Of a stretch of 64,000 nt of DNA, positions 24,271-36,309 are shown piece by piece (the stretch's first letter is position 1; each line of letters starts with the position of its first letter). The translations under genes were made by a program, and so were the position numbers. Location: the NCBI RefSeq assembly GCF_016086655.4, contig NC_052135.2, positions 54,733,671 through 54,797,670 on the forward strand, given 5' to 3'. The notes below the pieces were generated by a model, which did not search any database, was not told the DNA's origin, and saw only the letters and a list, made by a program, of their open reading frames with translations. The DNA comes from Lepeophtheirus salmonis. Taxonomy: Eukaryota > Arthropoda > Copepoda > Siphonostomatoida > Caligidae.

Positions 24271-24730
24271 ATAACTGTTTGAGAGGAGAGCCACTTAGCT
24301 TTCATGACTTTTCATTAAATTAACTGTGAAAAGCTATGAAATGAAGGAAATGAACAATCCTCAATTTTACTTCAAGTTTAACAAGGACTTACACATATAT
24401 TTAAAGATAATAATCCTGTGTAGAATGGGCATGTTAAAAAGCAAGAAACCGAAAATCAACATGGTACCCTGGCAATTTGAAGAATGTTTGGAGGAGAGAA
24501 AGAATCATTCTCATGACATTTAATTAGATCAGCTACAATCATCTGTGACAAGGGAGAATGGAGAAAGGATATAAAGGAGGACATTTGTTGGAACTATTCT
24601 GATGTCGATCCCCAATTCTCCTCCTAGTCCAACAAGGATAATACAATTATAACTCATCAACAAATCTTCAAGGTTACGCTCCATCTTTTATGAGCACACA
24701 CGAATATTCAATCAGGTTTTGAATATAATT
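24271..24730 (+). repeat. dispersed repeat family A, two head-to-tail copies
   Basis: A truncated copy (24271-24385) with GAGGAGAGCCACTTAGCTTT is followed by a fuller copy (24415-24730) with TGGGCATGTTAAAAAGCAAG, GATCAGCTACAATCATCTGT, GATGTCGATCCCCAATTCTC and GAGCACACACGAATATTCAA. A third fragment lies at 24855-24910. Confidence 0.6.
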
Positions 24731-25179
24731 AAATGTAGTAGAAAAGGAAGTTTTTCATTAATCAGGAATTAAATAACAATCACAACAGCTAAAGAAAATA
24801 AAATTCATTCTTCAGACTACTAATTCCACAAAAACATGCCAATTAAAAATACACTGGATTTTCATCACTGCTTAGAACTACTCCTCAGCGTTACTCTCCG
24901 TGATTCATGAGAAAACACTTTCGTGGTTACACTTTATAGTTTATATGTTCTCTCCTCAAGAAAGAAAGAATAATGAGAGCAGCTTCAGAAAATAAAAACA
25001 AATAAATATTTATGTAGCAACTACAAAAATCCAGCCCCTCTCCCATTTTAGTATTATTTTCATTTATGCATTTTCTTTTCCTCAGCTGTTATCATCATTA
25101 TTTAACTCATGAATAGTAAACGTCCTTTCCTTAATAATTTCAACTACATAGGTATATATAGAACCTTATTCAACATTTT

Positions 25180-25395
25180 TGTGACAGCTCATAAATGATG
25201 GAGTGTAACCTTGAGGATTTGTTGTAGAGTTATAATTATAAGTCCTTGTTGGACTCAGAGTAGAATCAAGGATCAATATCGGAGTACTTTTTTCTAATGT
25301 CATTGTTTACTTCCTTTTCCCATGTTGATTTTTGGTTCATTTTTTTTTAAATATGCCTAAAATACACATGATTTTCATCACTAAATATATATGTT
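25180..25395 (-). repeat. dispersed repeat family A, inverted copy
   Basis: Blocks GACAGCTCATAAATGATGGA, TTGGACTCAGAGTAGAATCA, and GATTTTCATCACTAAATATA in the inverted orientation, with the middle deleted. It faces the 24.4-24.7 kb copies, forming a local inverted pair. Confidence 0.55.
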
Positions 25396-26109
25396 TAAAT
25401 ACAATTTTACAATCTTTTCTCTACACTAATACAATTTTAAATGTTGAAGGTTCACCTCTCTAAAAGCAGCAGTACATTTTCCTCTTCCAAAATCATATAA
25501 TAGGCAAGTGAAGTTAACAAGGGTCTTAATTCAGTCTCACTCCTGCCTTCTCTTCACACTCTACGAAAGGACTTCAGTTAGATAAGAAAAGATTTTTGTC
25601 AGAAAAAAGATTTTTTAATATCTTGTAACATAGGCAAAAAGTAATAAATAACATTTATTATTTATCCATAAATAAATAAAAAAGAATTATCACGGTCTAT
25701 AAAGCAGTAATATGAATTACAAAACTTTTTATGTTTTTTTTATCCATATGATTTTTTAACATTCATGTTGATGGAGCTAGTAGAAGGAGAAGGAACTTAA
25801 AACTATTTGTTTTGATAGGAAAATGAAAAATTGCTGACTCCTAATGTAGGGAAGGGAAGGGGATCTAACCTTTCATGGTAATTGAATATTGCCAATGAGT
25901 TGACTATAAACGTATAGTTTTTGTCTGATGTCCCTTTATCTCTGTGTAGAAAATATTTTGGGATATAGTTTGAAGATCCTAGATGAATCCGTTATGATTT
26001 TTAGTGGACACGTCGTTATTCTTAATGTATCACGCAGCCTTTCATACGCAAATAAATCCAAAACAAGAGTGTCTACAAGGTGGCTGTATGATGAAGGAAT
26101 TTTTGTCAT

Positions 26110-26290
26110 GTTGAAGAAAAAAGTATCACTTCAGAGGCCCTGAAAAGACCCAAAAAAAGTTGGTAGTTAGCCAATTCTTGATTTCTTAGTAATTGGAGTT
26201 ATTATCCAATAATTGTTAGGAATTGTCCACAGCTAAAAAGAAATTAATTATAATTCAACTAATTAACATTCAGAATACTGTTTTAACGAG
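26110..26290 (+). repeat. dispersed repeat family C, copy
   Basis: TTGGTAGTTAGCCAATTCTT, ATTATCCAATAATTGTTAGG, TTCAACTAATTAACATTCAG. Lacks the AGCACGTCGTTACC start. Confidence 0.45.
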
Positions 26291-26855
26291 GTAACTAATC
26301 GATTTTGGCATCTAAATTGTTTATATTCAAATTAAAAGTTTCAATTTAATAGCTCATAGCACACCCCCAGGGGTAGATCAACCTTATAGTAGGCTTATCT
26401 AGACTGCATACTAGAACAAGGATTATTCTATACATGAAACACACACTCATTTTTTTCTTTATTTTTTGGCCAAATAAGGGATATTTTTAGCGTAGAATAG
26501 TTATGAAATAGAAATAATTGTGTAATGAAATTATCCCCGAATTTAAATTTATTTTACCCTTTCTGGTCTAAATGAAGATATAATTTAGGAAATAAACTAT
26601 TAACTATGGTATGCACTGCTTTATATAACTTTTAAGAGTTGATCTTAATGGAATGTCTGAAAGCTATGACATCCCAAATTAAGCAATTGATTTTTTGAAA
26701 AATGATATATCAAGAATCCCTAAAAAAATTAAACCTCTCTATCTCTATATTAAGTTGATTTTTTAGACGTTTGTTGTTATAGGCGAGCTTTAACTCACCA
26801 GACAATACTCCCTAAATTAATATCATCTGAAGTTACAGGTGTTGCGTAAATCATA

Positions 26856-27384
26856 TTAGGTGAAGTAAAACTTTCTGAGCCTTTTTCGCTAGATGTATTT
26901 TGTGAGCTATATCTCACTGTTAATATATTGCATCAAAAAAAGCTAAAAGTAATCTTAAAGGTTAAGACTACACTTTAAAAAAAGTTACATTTGTTTGGTG
27001 AAGCCAGTTGTGTATCCCAGCGTTCCAAAATTGAAGTAAAAAAAGAGAAAATTCGATACATTCTTCAATACCACTACGGCCAAGGTGAAAAGGCGGAGTA
27101 GGCGGTCAAACAAAATTGTGCTGTTTGGAGACCCAATACAGTATCGAATGCAACAGCACAGCGGGGGTTCCATTGATTTCGTTCTGTTAAACTGGACGTC
27201 GAAAATGTCGATAAAATAATGAAAACTATCGAGTTAGACCGACAGTTGAGCACATATTCTGTTGCCCAGGAACTAAAAATTAGTCAGAAAACCGTTTAGA
27301 AATCGGATAATCTCATCTATGTTAAAGTAAAAAAGTATGTCAAAATAATGCGAAAATACGCTCAGAACTTTTTACTTCACCTAT
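26856..27384 (+). mobile_element. internally deleted mariner element with both terminal inverted repeats
   Basis: Left end TTAGGTGAAGTAAAACTTTC (26856) and right end complementary to TAGGTGAAGTAAAAAGTTCT (27384). The ends match over about 33 nt including CTGAGC and TCGC, next to TA dinucleotides as expected for mariner insertion. Inside (about 27016-27310), one plus frame gives IEVKKEKIRYILQYHYGQGE, FRSVKLDVENVDKIMKTIEL and LSTYSVAQELKISQKTV, interrupted by stops. Only the DNA-binding third remains, so it is non-autonomous. Confidence 0.8.
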
Positions 27385-27419
27385 TATTTGTACAACTAAT
27401 TTATGAGGGTTGGGGGATA

Positions 27420-27580
27420 AATCTGTCCATAGATTGAGAATGAAAAAATTGGTCCACAATTGGAAAACGACTAAATTTCGGTCTATTGTCTAACATCGCG
27501 GTCTTGACCTAAATATCGGCTCAAAATCACTTAAGACCGAACCGGAAAAGATTTCGGTCTTGTAACGAGTCTCAACACTA
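27420..27580 (-). repeat. dispersed repeat family K, inverted copy
   Basis: Minus-strand reading gives TTGAGACTCGTTACAAGACC, CCGGTTCGGTCTTAAGTGAT and CTATGGACAGATTTATCCCC, parallel to the 12.66-kb copy. It starts 40 nt past the mariner element. Confidence 0.45.
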
Positions 27581-27944
27581 GTAACGATATATTTTCCTTT
27601 ACTATTAAGACAAGATCCTTTCTGATAGGATCGATCATCATTAAGAGGATACTACTTTCATCAGTAATGGAAAAATGAGGAAAAATAGTAGTGTATTTCA
27701 TATCATGCAGAAAAAAAAACATATATTACTTACTTAATGATATCTTGTGAGTAGTTGTGCGTACTATGTTAATTACAATTTCCGATTTTTAATCACAGAT
27801 TCTCTATTAATGACAATGTTTCCTTACTCCAATTATCATTGAGGCCGTACATAGGTGCATTTCCCCCATCTTCCTGCCTCCATTTTCTCTCAATTAAAAA
27901 AAGAGAGCCTTTCATAGACCGTTTTCTCTTACGTCATAAATTGA

Positions 27945-28060
27945 TTTATAATTGAAGGTGATACCATATTGGGGGATCTTAGTTAATATTTTTACTACAT
28001 AAAATGAATAAATAAACAATAAATATAGATGAAACTTCATGAAATTGCTCAATAGACTTG
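27945..28060 (+). repeat. dispersed repeat M, pair with 34785-34900
   Basis: GGTGATACCATATTGGGGG, CATAAAATGAATAAATAA and TTGCTCAATAGAC parallel GGAGACGCCATTTTGGGGG, CATAAAATGAACAAATTT and AATCAAATGGCTTTAAG at 34.8 kb. Confidence 0.35.
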
Positions 28061-28879
28061 TTTCAATCATATGATATTTTTTAATAAAACTTCAAGTTTC
28101 TATCTATTATTGTTCCTGTGATATATGATCAAATATTGTTGTACTAATGTTTGTTCATATTTCGGTTACATACGCTGTATTCTTTTGATTAGAATCAAAT
28201 ATCAGTGTTTAACATGATCTTGACTCATACTTTGTATCAATTTGACTATTATTTTTTTCTTTATACATATGTAGAATGTGAATATTTAAGTCATATAAGA
28301 TGATATCTAGATGGTTCTTTTAAATTTAATTTTATATATTTAAATCCTTTTCAACCTATTGATTTAGACTATGTTTATTTCATTAAGTTAGAATTCCAAT
28401 TATTTATTTTAGAATCCATAGGTTGTGGCTAATCTCAAATTTATTTCATCACTTGTTTGAATATTATAATATTAGCAAAGCTTAGGGATATCAACATTAT
28501 TTTTGATTTCCACACTATGCATACAATTTAATTATTTATGAAGATGAAGTGTATCAAAAAAGTGATAATGATAATTCCAACAGTTCTTCAAATATTTAAT
28601 GAGAAATGGATAGGACCATTTTTGAACCTAAGAGTGACAATGAGAATTTAAAAGCTAAACAATCTTTAAAAAAATACTGTTCAAGAACAAAAATAAAATA
28701 TAATGAACTTAGTGGGATTTGCCTGATTCCAAATATAGTCTTATTTTTTCTCTGTTAGCCTCAAGGCCTTCAGAAAAAGGCCATAAAAGTTTTTTTTTGT
28801 TTTTTTTATAAGATTCAAACCTTTTTTAAGGCCTTGGTGTTGAAAATAGGGATACCTTATATGAATAAATTTCGAAAGT

Positions 28880-31740
28880 TAAGTTTCAAAAATTCTTAAA
28901 CCATTTTTAAAATGTATTTATCATGCTTATAACTCGAGTTATCTTTGGTAAAAGTTGAAAATATATGCTTTTTATTCAAAGGCTTCAAGACAAATACAAA
29001 GTTTAAAAGTATCTTATTTGATAGCTGAAAGTCTGTCTTTGTGAATCCCTCACTCACTACGGGTCTGCAATAAGTCATCATGTGCCTATGTAGCTTGATA
29101 TAAGGATGCAATTGGAAATGTATTTTTAGACTCATGTTGCAACCCAGAGCCTTGTTAGATACTGAAATATCCTTAACAAGTTATTTGTAGTTGTGAGCCT
29201 TTATATTTCCTAATAACTGCTCATATACATTCGTTAATGAAAGTCATGCTGTACGCTCAAAGATTTATAGTTTTTCCCTCAAGTTATCTACTCTTCATTA
29301 ATTTTCTTATCTGTGGCCCAACAAATATGCCTTCTTTTATTTTTGCATTGTTTATTTTTTGATACTTTTCTTTCAAATATTCAAATCCTACTCCATTCTT
29401 GTCCAAAGCTTTGACAATTTTTGTCATGAAATCCAATTTAATATGAAGTGGAGGAAGAAATATTTTTTTGTATCAACGAAAGAATCCTTCTTAACACTTT
29501 TAGGCCACTTTTTCTTTGATAATGGTTGCTCCTATCCCGGCTATCCTATTCACACAAAAAAAACCGCAGTATTTAGTATAGACGAGTTCCCCGCCACACA
29601 AAACTTTTAAATCTCCAAAAATTGAGCATTCATTTTCAAGGAAAATAATTTTTTCACAAAATTTGCCTCATTTTTTTTACGGTTATTTTCATGTACATTG
29701 ACACATAATATAATATATTGATACAATAGAGTGACAATCAAATCAATATTTCTGGAAGAGTAAATGGCTTAGGTTAAAAAATGGTTGCTAATTGTATAAA
29801 AAACATTTAATTCAAATTTGAACAGTTTTGAAAAGTATTTAGAGGTATCTCAACGTCCCAACAGTTTTGAAGATTTACATTTTTGAAGAAAAAACTGAAT
29901 ATTTGATTGAATACTGTCCATATACCTCAAACTCAAGATTTTTTTGAAAAAACAATAAATTGAGCTTACTAAATTTACAATAAAATGTATTTTATAACTA
30001 TTTCCAAAAAAAAACTATGTATATGTCTAAAATAACGTCAATTGAAATTTAGCTCGTGATCCTGTTTTTTCTTCTTCTTTGGCATATTGTAACCGAACTA
30101 TTGGACTGATAAATATGAAAATTTGCAATAACATTTAATTCCCATTTAATTTAAGGAAAAAATTAATTTTTTAATTTAGTAAGATCAATTTATTGTTTTT
30201 ACAAAAAAAAAAAAAAAACTTGAGTTTGAGATATATAGGCAGTATTCAAGCAAATACTCAGTTTTTTCTTGTAAAATGTAAATGTTCAAAACCTTTGAGA
30301 CCGTTGAGCTACCTCTAAATATTTTTCAAAACTGTTGAAATTTTTTTCAAATGTTTTTTTGTACAATTAGGAACCATTTTTTAATCTAAGCCATTTACTT
30401 TTCCAAAAAAAAAAAAGATTTTATTGTCACAAGAGGAGGAGAATGAAGTATATTGCAATTGTGCAATAGCACAGCTTTGAGGCTTGCCTTGGAAGAGTCA
30501 AGAAATAAACGCCACTCATTTATTTTATCATCAAGGTGAAGCTCCTTCATTACTGAATGAATGTAATTACAAAAAACAATACCTTCTTGAAATGATTTTT
30601 TTTTTTTTGGAAATACAAAATCTCGTTTCCTATAAAAGCTGATTTTAGTCTATTTTTTCAGAAGATTCCATCCCTTTAATCTTGAAGCAAAATTTCTGAA
30701 GACTGTTCTTGTTAGATGTAAATCTCGAATGAGATCACTTAGCTCTTCTTGACCCAATTAATGAGGTTTACTTGAACAGTTTTATCTTCTATGTCTTCAC
30801 TTGGATGGTCAATTATTTCAATTTGATTCGGAGAAACAGGTACAGGATATTTTTCATTCTATGTTATTGGTCTAAAAGCTGATTTCAAATTTAGATAAAC
30901 TACAGTGTGTTTTGTGTGTTTTATTAATACATACTACTTTTGTCAAGCAAAAATAACAGTTTCTTGCTATGGTTTCATTTGTGTAAATGATTGTACTTCC
31001 TATGTATATATATATATATACATAGATAAACCTAAATATATTATTTAATTATCTATTAATCATCAAAACAGTACAGAATAGAATCAAATTGGGTCGTGGT
31101 TGCTTATTCAGGATTTTGGAAGGAAGATTTCATTATCTCCCACGCAACTTTCCCATTCAAATTTATCGATTTGCTCGACTGACTAAAAATATTTAGGATC
31201 TACATTTTCAATTTTTCTACACTCTTCTAAAACACTTTTTTGGATTGAAACTATTCGTTTCTTGATTTCAAGACATCTAATTCTTTAAATCACAGAAAGA
31301 TAAATCCAAAATGATTTGTCTTTTGCCATTCTTGATATGAATTTTTCTAAGTTGTTCTTTCCCAATCCCTGTTCCGTTTCTTTCGCTTCCTCACGAACAC
31401 TTAGGTATTGGAGATGGGTCATCAAAATAAAGATTACTTTATCTTTATAGCAATCAATAAATTTCTCTTTGCATAGACTGAACTTTGAACTCATAAAATG
31501 AGGAAAACATATTTAATTTGACATGAAACATTCCAAATAATATTGTGAGTTAGTTTTAATTAATAAACATGATGTTTTCACTAAAGGCTGCAGAATTAAT
31601 GACCAGACATTTAGATTCGATTTGACTGGAGTAAAGAAAAACTCTTCAACTTTTTTTAAGTGTAGGAGAATGAAGAGCCAGAGTAGACCCCTTAATTTAA
31701 AAAAAAGCATAAAAAGTTATATTAGAATTGGATATGGCAT
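28880..31740 (-). pseudogene. decayed copy of an arthropod multicopy protein gene, split by a foldback element
   Basis: On the minus strand, fragments in order are: LSDLIRDLHLTRTVFRNFAS and RLKGWNLLKK with ISFYRKR (about 30750-30610), SGVYFLTLPRQASKLC (about 30500), then after the inserted foldback IFGDLKVLCGGELVYTKYCG (about 29600), FLPPLHIKLDFMTKIVKALD, IKEGIFVGPQIRKLMKS (about 29440-29310) and LGCNMSLKIHF (about 29130). I recognise these as a family seen in many copies in arthropod genomes (LPPLHIKLG ... GIFxGPQIR ... LGCNMSxKxHFL), probably transposon-borne; I cannot name it. Frameshifts and stops are abundant. The part above 30.8 kb is not clearly assignable. Confidence 0.6.
29753..30404. 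mobile_element. foldback element inserted in the arthropod multicopy pseudogene
   Basis: Left end GGAAGAGTAAATGGCTTAGG; right end is the complement of GGAAAAGTAAATGGCTTAGA. Arms of about 240 nt pair through TGGTTCCTAATTGTA, AGAGGTAGCTCAACG, AATACTG..TATATATCTCAAACTCAAG and CAATAAATTGA. The loop is about 150 nt. It separates consecutive segments of the pseudogene on both sides. Confidence 0.8.
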
Positions 31741-31741
31741 T

Positions 31742-34110
31742 ATTACTTGTCACACTTTACGTCTAGTTTTTTTTTTTTATTAAATCGCAACTTTAACTGA
31801 CATTAGGTGAACGAAAAAAATTGGAAACACATGTGGTAGCTAAACACGCTCAACATGGATGCGGATGTACTGATAAATGATTTTATTAAGGTTTCACTAA
31901 AATATTAAAGATATAAAAGAAATGTTGATTTAGTCCATGTCAAGTCATAGCCCCTCTTTCAAACTCTACTATTCTAATTAAATTAAATAAGAGACTGGAT
32001 CTGACATAAAAAAATATAATAATTTAAAAAAATAAGTATTTATTATCATAACATAAATATTATATATGAGCTCTATTCATAAAATTTAAATATATATAAA
32101 AAATAACACACACAAAAAATGGAGTAAATGGAGACACTAATTTTAAATTTAGTTATGCTTTTCCTTTGCTTAGATCGATCTTCACTCATTAAAAACGGAA
32201 AAACTTGCATGTTTCTTAGGAATTAGGACAAAAAAAAGATTTGAAATACTTTATCCTCAACAAGAGATGCTCGATTTCAGTTATATACGGGGATGATGAT
32301 GGGATGAAAATTTATTCTAAGAGAACCAAACCATGCTAAGCTTCATATAAGAGTAGAATGGATTCCTTCCTAGAGTAGGAATCTATCCACCTATATATAA
32401 CAATGAATATATTCAAGAGTTGAAAACTACGACGGGATCCATTCCCATTGAGGTTCAGATAATAAGGCTCTGGATGTTAAATATAAAATAAGTTATGTTA
32501 GTTACAAATACTAATAGATACTCCAACAATGTGAAGTTATTACCATAAAACTAAAATATATAAAAAATAACACATTTAAACAATTGAATCATTCTAAGAG
32601 AGACAAATTTGATATTTAGATATGTTTTTAATTTGACAGTTGCTAAGGCCTAAGATCATTCTTCGATCATTAAGACCGGAAGAAGTGGACTTTTATGTTC
32701 TCCAGGAGTTATCATTAAAAGAAGATAGAGGGAATCGAAGCAAGATACGTCTAACTTGATCATCCATCTCAAGAAGTAAACAAAATCATCATAGTGATGC
32801 CTATTTGCTTGTACACCCCCATAAAAAAATGTGATCACTTAAAAAATACAAAATTTAACAAAAATCCTTTGAGATACATATTTTTTAAATTAAACATTGA
32901 ATACTTTTCTATAATATTAGCTGTGATATTCCTCGTCACTATGTAGTATGAATAAGTTACGAGGATTTAAAGAAGAATGTTATTTTCCATCATTTTTTAT
33001 CCTAAAAATTGAAATATATCGAGTTCAGAACAAGATAAAGAATCAATCTAAACACTTTATAATAATAAAAAACACATTTATATAAGTTTTATTAATCCTA
33101 CTTTTAATTTGCTGATTATTTTAGGTAAAAGATAACTCTGAACGCTAATAGTCTCGAATTACTTTAATCCCAGATATTTCATAATTCAAACGACTGAGAG
33201 TAAATCTGAGTTTTGGATTCTGTACTTAACGATAAATTCCCTTTTTGGCTTGAATTCATTAGTACAAAATCCGAGTCCCCAGTGTAATATACGCATTATA
33301 TTTTACAGAAATGGAAATATTTTATTTTATTTTATCTTACATTAAGGAAGGCTACAAGCTTTAAAATTAACAGAAGTCTTTGTTTATAAATTGCACATTA
33401 TTTTTATTTAATTTTTAATTTAACTTCGGTCATATTAATCTCAATTATGCATGTAAAAAATTTGGGTTGTCTTTTTTGGGATCTTGATGATAACGATGGA
33501 GTTTTTTTTTAAGTTTTTTTTTTTTTTTATGTCTACAATAATATTGAATCCGATTCTCGGCAAAAACAAGTTTGCAATAAAGAAGATAAAATGATTTCAA
33601 TATTTGGAGGATATGACAATTTAATAATTTGTAATATCAAGGATCCATATCCTCAACTTTTCCACTACCTTTATTGAGAGCATTGTCATTTTAGGATACA
33701 AATGATCCAGGACTGGACCCTTTTCCTCAAATTTGAACATTTAGTAAGTCATTCAACCTTGATAAAAACTGAGTAGGATGATTGATTAATATTTTAACAT
33801 TTTATGGATATACAACATTGCTTAGGAAGTTATGATTAGGGTTATGAAAAAAAGTCCTTGTTGGATTAAGGCTATTGCTTAAAATCGACTTCGAAATCAT
33901 TATTGCAATGTTTTTACAAGATATGAAGTAGGATTTGTTTTTACTTAATTTCCAACCCTCTCAGAGATACTCACAGCTAATCTAATAGATCATCAAGAGC
34001 TGCTCTTTTTCAAACTATAAGGGTTACCGTGTTAATTTCGTGTTTCTTTTTTTAGTATACCGGTGGATAGCATTATTTTCATCTCTAGTTAGTATACTCG
34101 TATGTTTAGA
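31742..34110. other. intergenic, AT-rich with the 32.1/32.6 kb direct repeat
   Basis: Apart from the direct-repeat pair no element, RNA gene or coding frame is supported. The 60-codon frame on the minus strand at 32656-32838 overlaps the repeat and is discounted. Confidence 0.3.
32095..32715. repeat. direct repeat pair, about 470 nt apart
   Basis: Segments 32095-32225 and 32565-32700 share TATATAAAAAATAACACA, GAGACA-AATTT, TAGTTATG/TAGATATG, TTAGATCGATCTTCACTCAT versus TAAGATCATTCTTCGATCAT, and TTAAGACCGGAAGAAGTGGA-like ends. Diverged tandem duplication; non-coding. Confidence 0.45.
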
Positions 34111-34114
34111 GAAA

Positions 34115-34425
34115 ATCCTGTGTGTAATGGGTAATTTAAAAAACGAAAATCAACATGGTAACCCCGACAATTTGAAGAATATTTGAGAGAGAAACAATAA
34201 TGTTCATGAAGTTTCATTGTATCATTGAGCAGCTACAATCAGCTGTGACAAAGGAGGAAGGAGAGAAGGAAATAAACAAGGACGTTTGCTAGAATTGCTC
34301 CGATGTCTAATCTGAGTCCAAGGACTTACAATTATTACTCCGCAACAAATCCTCAGGATTATACTCCGTCTTTTATGAGCTAACAGGAATGTTAAATCAG
34401 GTTTTGAATATAATTGAATTTATTT
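34115..34425 (+). repeat. dispersed repeat family A, copy
   Basis: CATGGTAACCCCGACAATTT, GCAGCTACAATCAGCTGTGA, GACGTTTGCTAGAATTGCTC, ATCAGGTTTTGAATATAATT. Closest by eye to the 24.4-24.7 kb copy; both share the 3' extension ending TATAATT. Confidence 0.6.
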
Positions 34426-35564
34426 AGGAAAGGATGCTCACTACTCAGGAATTAAATATTAATGACGACTGCTAAGTAAAAGAAAAATCATTCTTCAGGT
34501 TACCAATTCCAAAAAAATTGAGGTTTAGTTGTTGTCGATTTTTCAATTTTATTCCCTTGTATCAGTATTCTGAAAGTTGAATGGTTGAATTCGAAATAAC
34601 TCTTGTCAAGCAGTGAACATTTTTCAAAATATTTGAATAATAATTTCATAGTTGGTAAGAGTTGGTTAACAATAACTTTTTTTTTATCCGAACTATACGT
34701 ATTTTGATGAATAGTGTTGTGAGGGACAAAGCTGTAGTGTTCGAGTCATTTTTTGTGGACTCGTTTTCTTTGAGGTCAGAAATTGAATCATAGTTAAAGG
34801 AGACGCCATTTTGGGGGCTGAAATTTGATATTTTGAATACATAAAATGAACAAATTTCCAATAAATCTTGATTAAACTTAATCAAATGGCTTTAAGAATA
34901 AAAAAGACTACTATTGAATACTACTTGATACAAATTATAAGCTTTAATATTTAAATAAAATCAATGTAATATGTACTAAAAATGGCTAAATTTTACATTT
35001 TTTTGGATCGAATTTCCTCATATTACTATCAATAGTAGTAGTTGATAAACCATGATTAGGAAAAGAGAAAAACAGGAAATTAGACAGAAATATGTTATAG
35101 TTTAATTTTTATCTAGAATATAGAAATAAGATTATATAACGATGTAATTACATATTTTTAATATGTAGGTATTAAAACTAGGTAATAGAGGGACAACATT
35201 TTGACAGACAGTAAGGTCTAAATGACTCTACGTAAAGATTGGACACTTAAGGCAAGGAAGGTAGGGCTTAGTAGTTCTCGATTCTTATTGGCTTAAAATC
35301 AGAGGGTGCCACGTGTTCCTCCAGATATGCACGCAGCCAGCGGTGGAGGGGAGTCTCCTCATAGTCAAGTTTAATAGTAATAGAATTAACCATGGACATC
35401 TCAAGCTATCAATACTCGAGACGTCCATGAATTAACCTTGCCCCCTAGTGAAAAGAGAGGAATAAGGGCAACTACGTTAGGAACATAGTCTTCCTAGTTT
35501 TTAGAATGAATTGTTAGTATTTTCCTAGACCGCTTTTTGCCTAGAGTCCTTTAGGAAGGTCCTG

Positions 35565-35705
35565 TTATTTGTTGTTCCCATTTTGACATCCAATAGTTGA
35601 CTATTTTTCTAAATGTTAATAAAAAGGGTTTTCATTGTTAAAACACTTGGTTGTTTAGGACCCAAAAATGGCCAACATCAACAATGCTGACGTTACATGA
35701 AAACG
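35565..35705. repeat. dispersed repeat H, copy upstream of the coiled-coil ORF
   Basis: Counterpart of the HECTD1 intron 1 sequence in opposite orientation, ending about 250 nt upstream of the coiled-coil ORF. No coding potential. Confidence 0.45.
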
Positions 35706-35955
35706 CACTATAATAAAGACCACATCATGGGCCGGGATATAAATATATATTTTATGTAGTTGTATTTTTTAAACTTTTATTTGGTAGCCCTGTTTCAAGA
35801 TATAACTATATGATATTGATTTATCTTTATCTATAGTTTAACTCGTAGATTCAAGGTTCCAATTAAATTTATAAACCAGATCCGACATGAGTAAAGAATA
35901 TCAAATTCCCTATTGAGTACATATTATAACCAATGAGTATTTCTTATTTACAGAT

Positions 35956-36309
35956 ATGCAAGCCAGTGAAGAAATGGGAATCAAGGAATCCCTCGAGGAG
36001 TCGGATATACTAAAAATGATTAATTCTATTTTTGACGAAATTGAGGGATTAAATGAAAAGCTTTCCTCAGTTCGGTCAGCTGTAAAGACACAAGCAAATA
36101 TTTTTGAAAGATCTAGCTACGAGCTAGAGGAGATAAAGGAAGATGTTGATAAGCATAAGAGATTATTGTTAAACCAAGAGAAGGATATTGCCCTACGAAA
36201 AAGAGATATCAATAGATTAGAAAAGGAGCTCTTCCTTCTATGTGACGAGGTTACTGAGATCAAGCTTCAAATGGCTCACTTTTGTATTGAAAAAAAAATA
36301 CACAACTGA
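35956..36309 (+). CDS. small coiled-coil protein or terminal coding exon, unknown
   Basis: 117 residues from ATG to TGA, highly charged and almost free of Pro and Gly. Heptad-like hydrophobic spacing runs through most of it (ILKMINSIFDEIEGLNEKLS, YELEEIKEDVDKHKRLLL, INRLEKELFLLCDEV), predicting one long coiled coil. Immediately upstream is a good splice acceptor (TTTCTTATTTACAG, ending 35954), so the ATG may lie just inside an exon with a 5' UTR exon upstream; that exon is not identifiable. No AATAAA occurs within about 100 nt. The organised heptads argue against a chance ORF. It could be a small subunit of a tethering, kinetochore or BLOC-type complex, but no family is recognised. Confidence 0.55.
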   Translation: MQASEEMGIKESLEESDILKMINSIFDEIEGLNEKLSSVRSAVKTQANIFERSSYELEEIKEDVDKHKRLLLNQEKDIALRKRDINRLEKELFLLCDEVTEIKLQMAHFCIEKKIHN

